From NCBI GenBank assembly GCA_035236585.1, contig CP141132.1:63957880-64021879 (forward strand): a DNA stretch of 64,000 nucleotides, read 5' to 3'. The stretch comes from Warburgia ugandensis. Taxonomy: Eukaryota > Streptophyta > Magnoliopsida > Canellales > Canellaceae. A program made the translations under genes and the position numbers. Below are positions 37,001 to 49,000 of this stretch, piece after piece. Positions within the stretch are counted from its first letter, which is position 1. The number at the start of each line of letters is the position of its first letter. The notes beneath the pieces are model-generated. The model had not been told where the DNA came from, did no database searches, and worked only from the letters and a program-made list of their open reading frames with translations.

Positions 37001-40000
37001 CCTTAGGCACAGGTTATTATGTATGTCCGCAAAAGTAGATTACTAAGTAAGCTTTTCCACCCCTCTTCCCTTTGCTGTCTATGTTGTAACTGTCAGAAGA
37101 TGCATTCTTATTAGCATCTTTGAAATATCAATACAGTAGTATCCCTTCCACGTCTCAGGATAACAAATCACTTTCTTTAAGAATTCCAAGATGATGCCCC
37201 AGAATGTGTTCTTCCTAAAACTTAGCTTCTTCTCATCCTTGAGCACCTTTTGATCCATGTTAATCTCATTGAACTTCACTATTTTGTTTCATTTATCGTC
37301 CAGTATTGGACCTTCCTGATTCACTTTTTTTCCCCTCTTTTGCTGAATGATAGGTAGCTTTGGACCTGCAACCTAGCGGTTGTGAGGGAACCCATCCAAC
37401 TGGGGAACAGACTAAAACAACACCTGCCATTTTCACAACAAAATGTTGCTTGGACTCTTTTTTTTCCTGCACATTATGTTTTAGCTTCTTAATGCCTTCT
37501 ACTTCTCAACCAAGCCTCATTCACACAAGCAGTGTGATACTAAGATTATGGGTCCACATTTTCCAGAATAAAGGAGAAACATACAGATATGAGTCATCCA
37601 TACCATGCAATAAAGGCACAAAGCATGTATAGACAAATAGCATAAATTTTGCAATAGTTGTTTTATAATACAGAGACTTAGAATTGAATTTAAACTGCTA
37701 ACTACAAGACTCAGAAAACTAGAAATCGTAATGCAACAGCTAAAGGCACAGTGCTGATATTTAATTTCAAGAGCAAGTGACATACATTACAACATTATAG
37801 ACATCCTGACCAAGAGATATATCCATAAAATATCAACTATAAGTAATGCTTTCATATTTTTCTCTTTATGCCGTCATATCTTCCTATTGCATCGCAGCAG
37901 CAACTGTCAGAAACAGTGGCAAGAATCTGACCAAGAAAAGCTTCACAATCTTTTTTAAAAAAATGCTAGAACCAGAAGCCCCATTCCTTTGTTTGATCAA
38001 TGCAAAGTACCTCAAAGCATCTGTTTAAGCACAATGTGAGGGATTTGGTCATTGACAATGGACTACTCTCATGATTTGGGTATGAAAAACAAGATTAAAC
38101 CATTCTTTGCAGCAAAGATGACCATTAAGTAGTCCATGCTTACTAAATGCTGAAGCTGCTGGAGAGTTTATATTATTCCAGGTAGAGGTAAAATATGCCT
38201 ACTTAAAATGCTATTCAAACGAGGCATAAGTGGCTCCTGTCATATATCTTGCATTGCCTCAAAGAATAGATTGTTTAAGGAAGCAACTTCAATCCATAGC
38301 CAAATCTTTTTCTCACAAACTACAGATGGACTGTAAGATTCAGTCCTATTTGTTTGATTAGAATTTTATAGCCTTAATCAAACAGAAATAATTATGGTTC
38401 CCAAAATGAACAATTAAGTGTGATATTCGACTCGGTTCTCCAATTATAATGGGTTCCAAATCTGTGTCTTGACTCTCATCCTGTGTACTACACATGATGA
38501 GGGTCTTTACATATGTTGCATGAACTTTTGCCAGCAACCATCGACTGAAAGTTGGAAGTCACTAGAAAACTAAAAGCATGATTCATGGACCGGTCACTTG
38601 ATTACTTGAATGGTTAAGTTCAGCTGTTGCAATTTAATTGAAGGATAGAGATGAAGCACAGACTACTCAACCTCATTCTATCTCTCTCAATTTTTTACAT
38701 GTTTGTAGCAAAGATTTTAAAATAATAGAGCAAGTCACATAATTTACAGTTTGGAGCTTATCTGATACCTATGGAAATTTTGTTCAGATTTTAAATTCAT
38801 ACCACCTTATTCTTGATTGTATTATCATTTATTGTCAACAAGAGGGACCTTCAGAACCTTAATCTATCGTAGATCTTTAGGCAGAGTAGTTTTCAAGTCT
38901 TAATATAGTAAAGTCATTTGTCCTGTCTTCTTCTTTTTGAAACTTTAACAAGAATTTCTTTACGAAAATAGGAATACAGTAGGAGGGCAAACATTCCCTC
39001 ATAAAGTATCTCCATGGACACCTCCTTCCATGCAGGAACAGCTGTGTTTGCACTTCAAGGATATCAAAAAGGGAAAGAGCAGCTGCTGAAAAACAAAGTG
39101 ACCCTTAAGTTTCATTGATAACATCAGCTATATATTACAAACCTGCCCAAGCAATGGCTTTGGAAGAATTCCCTCAGCCCAAGGGCATCTATGGCTGAAC
39201 CCTATGGAGATGAATACTTGTCAAGAGCATAGAAGCTTCCTCCTCATTGGAGTCTATCCAGGCAATTTGTCCACAAAAAGAAGAGCACCTATCTTGAAAG
39301 TTTTGAACACAGAACCAATCCCTGCTGGCCCTTATCACCGAGGAAGGCTCCATCAAAACTAATTTAATAGTGCTGTGGAGGAGAGGCCATCCAGCTAATA
39401 CTTCCATAGCTCTACAACACGTGCGTGCTAAGCCCAAATCAACAAAGGTCCTGCATAAGCAAGGACAAAAAGAATAGGAGGCTTCTGACTTTACTAGCAA
39501 ATCCATTTTCCCTTCTAAAGTTCTACCATTCCTCTTATCCCAAGCATCCAACTAACAGCACATGGAACTATTCCCCATGTGTTTGCTCCTTCTCCCACGA
39601 TGGGAGCAATGCCTTGCCTCCAACAAGGGCCCAATAGACAGAAGAAAGCCCAACTCAAGCTTTAACAAATTGAGAAAGCACTGTCATTATCTAGAAGCCA
39701 CCATGTGATACACTACTGACTCTTATCACTTTTGCACACACACCACTTGAGTAGTACTTCTGCCCGATTGACTACCTCTCCATTAAAAAATTTCAAAGAG
39801 TTTATCTTACATCAAGAAATCATCCACTTAAAGTTCCAAATTTCTAGAAAACCTAAAGATTACGCATACACCTACTGGGGAGATTGACTAGGCTTTGGAA
39901 GACAATATGAAAGAACAAACTGAGGAGTCTGCTCTGGCACCTGGGGCTCCAAAAATGGGGAGTCTTCTCTAGCACCTGGAGCTCCAAAGCCTGTGCTCAA

Positions 40001-43000
40001 TCTTAACATTTATGGAAATAATCCATCTATACTACATCTAGCACTCAAACACACCATCCTATAGAGGCTCAGATGCTCATGACATCCTTGACTGCATGTT
40101 TCTCCGCAAGAGAGTGTTATTGATATGTTGAATGGATGATATCAAGTGGATGAAACTTCTATCATTCTAGATGCAACATGCTTCATGCAGAGGAGTGACG
40201 ATGCAAGTCATCAAATGCATTTCTTGGTAGCTGAGGAACCAGATTCATCATGAAGATGTTCGCTCATAACTAAAGAACTATCATCACCTTATCAAGTATA
40301 TCACTAGGTAAATTGCATGATAAGGAATCATGCTTAGCTTGAATTATTCATCAGATCCATCTAAATTTCCAGATAAAAAAATATTTTTGCAACGAGGCTG
40401 TAGGAAGGCCGCCTGACAGTAATGGGTCAAATAGAAAACAGGTCTAATTGCTTCATAGTAATGTGTGCATTGCCTTTATCAAAACTAAATGCTAGATAAA
40501 TAGTATCCAAAAAACAATTACTGAAACCAGACTTCACTAAGCTACATCCACCACAAGCTGGCCAATGCAGTTTCAGCACATGCTGCAAACTGTTAACCAA
40601 TGATCAAATAGGAATGATAAACCCCGTAAACAGACTTATTATCTGTCCAGAGTAGCTTCAAGGATTTTGGGCACTGAATGTGGAAATGCACAAGCTAAAA
40701 CATGGAACCACTGAATTCTTAGTAGGAAACTTTTGAGCTCTTTGATGCAGTTTATATTAAGGTTAAAGAAAATTTCATTTAATAACAACGACAATGAAGT
40801 GCTATAGAAGATGTTGATAGATCCATAAAGGGTTCCTAGAATTAAGGAAACGCTATTCCCATGCCCCTTTTGCACTAATGCAACACCCTCATTTAGAATG
40901 CAGTAGAAAAAATGAAAGTCTGACCACCATTATAAATGATCTAAACAGTTCATCTCAATTGTCTTGTGATAGATGGGCCATATTCCAAAATTACATGGTT
41001 TGGATCATCTTGCCATTCATTTTTCTGAGCTGTTTTGCAAACCTTCAATTTACCTCTGTTTAGATCATTTATAATGGAAGATGCAACAATAAATACAGAG
41101 GCAAATGGACAACAAGATTGAATGAAGTAGTTAAAATTTTAATTTAGAAGCAGAGAAGGTACCTTCAAGGTAGAAGATTGGCAGATTCAAGACAGCACCA
41201 CCATCCAAGAAAGCTAGCCTACCATGGGTGTCCTCAACCTCTATTACATACAAGTCATTACAGAAGTGCTAAGTTGCACAGTTAAGAGTCAATGGAATGA
41301 AGGCCAATGGATGTCATATGCCTACCACCAAGATATGTGTGCAACGATGCTAAACATGTGTCGAAGGTGAATCCACCATGATGAGATGTCCCTCCTCCAA
41401 GTTCACTTCAATTTGAAGGATGACAACAAGTATTGCACTCAATTAGTATTAAAACATGATGCAAAAAGCAAACATAATTTAATTAAAATGCCTATGAATA
41501 TAATTCATGTATTTAGAAAGCAGAAAGGAAACAGGCACTCCTCATGGAAACACTTTTAGGACTGCCCACCACATAAAATGCAGGCTGATGCAACAGAAAT
41601 TAAAAGGCACCAGGAGTATTCCCATGGGGAGCGTTTCCTTAGCAGGTCTTATCTGAAAAGCCTTATAGATCTCTTAGTGAGGCACAGAAGGAACAGAACT
41701 AATGTTAAATTACTTGATGTCCTCTGGCAAGTACTTTCTTTTTCTTTTTTAATGGTTCTTTAAAATATTTAAGCACAGAGAAAATCCAAAGATGAAAATA
41801 GCCCCCTTTTCCAGGGCAGCCCCATTTCTTTGACAAGGTGGAAGTTCAACGCCTAAGAAACTTCTTATGGTCAGCATTTGTACAACAATATTATATTTTG
41901 TGTATAAGGTTAGGAAACTCATTCAACCTAATACTCACTTAACCTATGAGATTCCTATATAATATAATGTTTGCTAAACTAAGAGGACTCAGTTTCTCCT
42001 CTCTGATGATTTTCCTTTCTAATGTATATTCTCTTTATTCAAAGCCTAGAATGCACACGGAACCAAAGCAAAGAATCTTCTCAGTTGAAGCTCTCTGATA
42101 GGTGTTCCAATAGATTTCAATTTCAATAAGAATGGATACAGAGTTACAATTACAATCACTCAGCAAATGCAGAACTATCTTCATTTTGATTCTGTATTTG
42201 TACTTTATATCTATTACATTCTCTAGCTTTTGAGGAGCTAGAACCTCCACTTCCCTTCTTCAAGAATCCTCCACCACATCTGTTCCCTCCTTCCTCTTAT
42301 ATCCCTCCTTCCTTTACCATCCGTAACTGCCTTTTGACCTATCTAACTGATGTAACAGCCTCTACAGATGTAAACAAATGTAACTGCCTATTATTTACTC
42401 TTTGTCCTTCCTTCTTTTTGTATAATATTTACAGAATCTACCTTCTTTGGGCTCAATAGATGTAACAATACCCCCCCCCTAACAATGCCACCTTGTCCTC
42501 AGGGTGGAAGTCAGGGAATTGCCTGTGAATGTTTTCTAATGGTTCCCAAGTATTGTCATGGTCTGGAAGATTTTCCCACTGGATGAGAACTTCCAATTGT
42601 CCATTAGGAGACTACCTAATGGCTTTGATGGCTGCTGGGTATGCATTAATTTCTAGCTCTTCGGTTAAGGCCTATGGTAGTGGTTGAGGCTTTAGAGTTG
42701 GTTCACAAGCAGGCTTGAGCTAAGATATATGAAAAAGGGGACGTAATTTAGCCAACTTAGCCTGTGATGGTAGCTCCAGCTTATAAGCTACTTGTCCAAT
42801 CCTTTCTAGAATAGCATAAGGGCCGTAATAGCAAGGACGTAGTTTCTCATTGAGCTTTGTTGAAAGTGACTTGAAATGATAAGGTTGAAGTTTCAAATCC
42901 CCTAGTTGGAAAGTGAGAAAACGGCAGTGTGTATTCGCCTATCTTTTCATTTCATTTGTGCTGTCTCCAAATTCTTCTTGAGTTTGTTTAAAAGTGAATC

Positions 43001-46000
43001 ATGGTTAGCCAACTGTTGGTTAACTTCCTCCACCAATGACTCTCCCCCTATAAATGTCAACAACTTGGGCAGTTCTCTTCCATATAAAGCCTGGAAAGGT
43101 GTCATTCCTGCTGAATTTTGGTAAGTAGTATTGTACCAATATTCTGCCCAGTAGATCCACTTGAGCCAAGACTTCAGTTTGTTCCCAATGAAACATCGTA
43201 AATATGTTTCCAAGCATCTATTTACCACTTCTGTCTGCCCATCAGTTTGAGGATGGTATGATGAACTCATCTTGAGGGATGTACCTGCCTGCTTAAACAG
43301 TTCAGCCCAGAATTGGCTGATGAAGACCCTATCTTTGTCTGATACAATGGACTGGGGATAACCATGTAGTCTAACAACTTCTTTGTTAAAGATGTATGCT
43401 ACTTCCTTGGCCGTATAAGGGTAACTTAGGAGAATGAAATGGCTATACTTGGTTAATCAATCAATAGCTACTAACACAGTGTCAAAACCATGTGCCTTAG
43501 GCAAACCACTGATGAAATATATGGACAACTCACTCCAAACCTCCTTGGGAATGGGAAGAGGCTAAAGAAGACCTGCTGGTTTATTAGTTGTGTATTTGTT
43601 TCTTTGGCAAACATCACAAGTGGATATAAAATTATAAATATCCTGTCGCATTCCTTCCCAATGAAGCACCTGGGATATGCATTTATAAGTGCGTGTGATC
43701 CCTGAACGCCCTCCTCCTAGTGTGGAATGGAATTCTTGTAAGAAAGCTGGAATGCGAGGTGAAGACTTTGGAATAACCAATTTTCCATGAAATAGTAGAA
43801 GACCCTTTTTGAGTGTGTGACCCGGTTGACTATCTGGATTCACCAAGATGTACTGCATAATATGACGAATGTGAGGATCTTCTTGTATTTCAGCGGCTAA
43901 TGAATCCAAATCGTCACATCGAACCACTGATAGGGCCAGGTGATGTAATAGCAAATCGCCCTCCTCTATAGGCTATGACCCCTTATATGTCGTTTCCTCC
44001 TCCCTTGTTTTACTGTTATTAGTGTTGAGGGTGAGGTAACCCTAACGCCTTGACAAAGCATCAGCCACTCGATTATCAAATCCTAGCTTATACTGAATGA
44101 CAAAGTCATACCCAATGAGCTTGGTTAACCACTTTTGTTGCTCTTTATTCAGCATATGTTGCTCCATGAAAAATTTGAGACTTTTCTGGTCTATCTGAAT
44201 AATGAAACGCCTCCCCATGAGATAATGTCTCCAATTCTGTATAACAAGAACTATTGCCATCAATTCCGTTTCATAAACTGATTTAGATTGTGATCAAAGG
44301 GATAGGGACTAACTGAAGAAAGCAACTGGTCTACCCTCTTGCATGAGGACAGCCCCAATTCCTTTTCCTGATGCATCAGTTTCCAGCACAAAGGTTTTTG
44401 AAAAATCTAGTATGGCTAATACAGGAACCAATGTCATAGCTTTTTTCAAGGTCGCAAACGCCTCCTGACTTTCTACAGTCCAAATGAAGCCATATTTCTT
44501 AAGTAATTTGGTTAATGGAGCAGCAATAATTCCATAACTTCTGACAAATCTTCTGTAATAGCCAGTAAGACCCCAAAATTCACGAAGTGCCTTGGCGTCT
44601 CTGGGGATGGGCCATGATAACATACAGTCTATCTTGGAATTATCAACTTCTACCCCTTTCTCAAATATCACATGTCCTAAGTACTCCACAGAAGGTTGTG
44701 CAAATGAACACTTCTTTCTATTGGCAATGAGCTGATGTTCTTCCACCAATTTCAGGATGATAGCAATATGCTCCAAGTGAAGAGAAAGGTTACTGCTACA
44801 TATTAAAATGCCATCAAAGAAGACAAGGACAAACTTGCATAGATGGGGACGAAATACCTCATTCATGAGCACCTGAAAGGTGGCTAGTGCATTGGTTAGC
44901 CCAAAAGGCATAACCAAGAATTCATAGTGCCCTTCATGAGTTTGAAAGGCTGTTTTGGCTATGTCCCTATCCTTGATTCGAATTTGATAATAGCCTAATT
45001 TCAAATCTAGCTTTGAGAAAATGATGGCTCCACCTAATTCATCTAGCAGTTCATCTATTGTGGGAATAGGAAACTTGTCAGGCACTGTCACCTTATTTAA
45101 AGCCCTATAATCAACACAAAATTTCCAACCCCCATCCTTCTTTTTAATTAGTAGCACTGAGTTAAAAAAAGGGCTTTTACTGGGTCGAATGTTACCTGAA
45201 TTCAACAACTCCTTTATGATCTTGTCAATTTTATCTTTCTGTGAATGTGGATACCTATATGGCCTGCTGTGAGGAGGTTGTGTTCCTTCTACGAACCTAA
45301 TGGCATGATCATGCAAACGTGCAACCAACAATCCTAACGATTGATCAAATATATTTGAAAATTACTCTAAGAGGGAGTCTATAGCTTATCAGCACTCTTC
45401 TTGCAACTGTCCTATACCCACTTCCATACCCCTATATTCAATCATACACCCAAATTTAGGTTTAGGAATAACCCGAAGAATTGATTTAAAAGAGACCATA
45501 GAACAAGATAGAGTCAGATCTCCCTTCAAGATGATCTGTCGTCTGTCCACTCTGAAACGCATAATTAAATCACGGAAATTTGCAGAAATCTCCCCCAATG
45601 TCTATAACCATACTATCCCCAAGACGATATCTGCTCCTTCTAAGTCGAATAGGTGGAAGTCTTGAACCACCTGGATACCAGCCAGACCTAGGCTTAACTG
45701 CCTGCAAATGCCTTCCCCTTTGATGCAGTGTCCATCACCCACTTGTATCCCAAATCGCCTTGATCGATCCACGTCTAACCGAAGCTCTTGGACGAGGTGG
45801 TTGGATATGAAATTATGGGAAGCCCCACTGTCAATCAAAACCACTAACCCTATTCCTCCGATCGAACTGCTTACCTTCATAGTACCGCCGAGCATGAAAC
45901 CTGAAATGGAGTTCAAGGATAACTCCAAGGGTTGGGTATCCCCTTCCCGTGTGTCTTCCCCCTCCGTGATAGGGAATGAGATGGGTTCTAGCTCCTTTGC

Positions 46001-49000
46001 TTCATCGTCGACGAGGATCAATACATGTAACTGCCGGTTTTTACAATGGTGGCCAGGCTGGTATTTTTCATCGCATCCATAGCACAACCCTAGGGATCTC
46101 CTTTGTTGCAGCTCGGAATCAGTGAGCTTCCTAAAATTTTCCTTTCTTCTGGCAAGGGTTTCACCAGGCCGTCTTCTTGAATGGGCTCCAAGAAGATATT
46201 AGGGCAGAGACAATTCTTCAGGCCCACATCTCTGTCTGGGCTGATGGAACTAGCCCAAAAGATTGAAGAAAAGAACAGGGCTTTGGACCAGATACAGGCC
46301 CGCCCAGGAAGAACCGATGTTGGGCCAAGAACGTCTAGGCCCAACCAAGTTCATTCGAAGAATGGGTCGACGAAAGTGGGCTCGCAAGGGCATTTACCCA
46401 TCGTCTTCCCCAACGCTGATCGGAACAAGGGTTTCCGACCAAAAAACGAGCAGGAGAAGCAAACTGTTGAACAGCCTACCGGAAAAAGAGAAACTTTATG
46501 GAAGCTCACTAACACCGAGCTACAACAATGGCGATCACAGGTATTATGCTATAGGTGTGATGAAAAATATCACCCAGGACACCGGTGTAAAAACCGACTC
46601 TTACAAGTGCTCATCCTCGCCGACGACGAAGAAGAGGAGACCGCAAACCTTCCTTTTTCTCCGGCCGAGATGGATGAAAAGCGGGAACTCGAAAATCAAG
46701 ACCTAGCGTTATCTTTAAACTCGATTTTAGGGTTTACATCCTACGGGACTAAAATGAAGGGCAAGATTGGGGAAAGGGAGGTGATAGTGTTGACAGACAG
46801 TGGGGCTTCCCACAACTTCATCTCCAACCAATTAATCAAGGAACTGCCGTTAGCAATCGATAGATCGCGCCTACTTGGAGTGCAAGTTGGGGACAGCCAC
46901 TGTATCAAAGGAGAAGGCATCTGTCGAGACATACGATTAAGCCTACCCGATATCATGGTGGTTCAAGATTTCCACCCTTTTGATCTTGGCGGAGCAAACA
47001 TAGTTTTGGGGATAAAATGGCTAGAAACCTTGGGAGATATTGCAGCAACCTTCCGTGATCTGACCATGCGTTTCAAAGTAAACCAGCAACAAGTTATCTT
47101 CAAGGAGATTCGACTCTATCTTGTTCTTTAATCTCTTTCAAATCAATTCTTCGAGTCATTCCTTGGGCTGAATTTGGTTGTATGATTGAATATAAGGGAA
47201 TGGAAGTGAGTAAATACCAGCCTAAAGAAGAGGGCCGATCAGCCATAGCCTCTCTACTACAGCAATTTTCTCATAAATTTGATCAACCTTTAAGAATGCT
47301 CGTGGCTCGTTCTCATGATCATGCCATCAAGCTGGTAGAAGGAACACAACCTCTTCATAGCAGGCCATATAGATATCCGCACTCACAGAAAGATGAAATT
47401 GAGAAGGTCATAAAGGAGTTGTTGAAATCAGACATCATACTACCCAGTAAAAGCCCTTTTTCTAGCCCAGTGCTACTGGTCAAAAAAAAGGATGGAGGTT
47501 GGAGATTTTGTGTGGATTATAGGGCTCTAAATAAGGTGACAGTACCTGACAAATTTCCAATTCCAACAATAAATGAACTGCTGGACGAATTAGGTGGAGC
47601 CACCATCTTCTCAAAGCTAGACTTGAAATCAGGCTATTATCAAATACGAATCAAGGAAGAGGACATAGCCAAGACTGCCTTTCAGACTCATGAAGGCCAC
47701 TATGAATTCCTAGTCATGCCTTTTGGCCTAACCAATGCACCAGCCATCTTTCAAGCACTCATGAATGAGGTATTTCGACCCCATCTACACAAGTTTGTCC
47801 TTGTCTTCTTTGATGACATTCTAGTCTACAGCAGCAACCTTTCTATTCACTTGGAGCATATTACCATTGTCCTAAAATTGCTTGAAGAACATCAGCTCAT
47901 TGCCAACAAAAAGAAATGTTCATTTGCACAACCTTCTTTAGAGTACTTGGGACATATTATATTTGAAAAAGGGATAGAAGCTGATAATTCTAAAATAGAA
48001 TGTATGCTATCATAGCCCACCCCTAAAGACGCCAAGGCACTTCAGGGATTTTTGGGTCTTACTGGCTATTACAAAAGGTTTGTCAAAAGTTATAGAGTCA
48101 TTGCTGCTCCCTTAACCAAATTACTTAAGAAAGATGGATTTATGTGGACTAAGGAAGGTCAGGAGGCATTTGAGACATTGAAAAAAGCTATGACAACTGT
48201 TCATGTATTAGCCATACTAGATTTTTCAAGAAGCTTTGTGCTGGAAACAGATGCACCAAGAAAAGGAATTGGTGCAATCCTCATGCAAGAGGGTAGACCA
48301 ATTGCTTTCTTCAATCAATCCCTCTCCCTTCAATCACAATCAAAATCAATTTATGAAAGGAAACTGATGGTCATAGTTCTTGCTGTATAAAAGTAGAGAC
48401 ATTATCTTATGGGAAGGAGGTTCATCATTCATACGGACCTGAAAAGTCTCAAATTTTTCATGAAACGGCATATGCTGAATGAAGTGCAACAAAAATGGTT
48501 AACCAAACTCATTGGATATGACTTCGTCATTCAATATAAGCCAGGATCTGATAATAGAGTGGCAGATGCATTGTCTAGGCGTCAGGAGTATTCCACCATC
48601 AATACTAATAACAATACAACCAAGGAAGATGATCATACAGCTAATGGTTCACAGCCTATAGAAGATGGCGACTTTCTATTATATCACCTTGCTCTATCAG
48701 TGGTTTGATGTGACGAATTGGATTCATTACCAGCTGAAATACAATCAGATCCTCACATTCGTCGTATTATTCAAGACCTGTTGGTGAATCGAAATAGTCA
48801 GCCGACATTCAAACAAGGTCTTTTACTATTTCATGGAAAACTATTTATTCTAAAGTCTTCACCTCGCATTCCAACCTTCTTATAAGAATTCCATCCGACG
48901 CCAGGAGGAGGGCATTCCGGGTTCACACGCACTTATAAACGCACATCCTAGGTGCTTCATTGGGAAGGAATGCGACAGGATATTCAAAAATTCATATCCA

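Noticed and set aside
46090..46344. 84-codon minus-strand gene at the chromovirus junction
   Set aside because: It is partly antisense to the inner gag and partly an off-frame reading of the outer gag, running across the junction.
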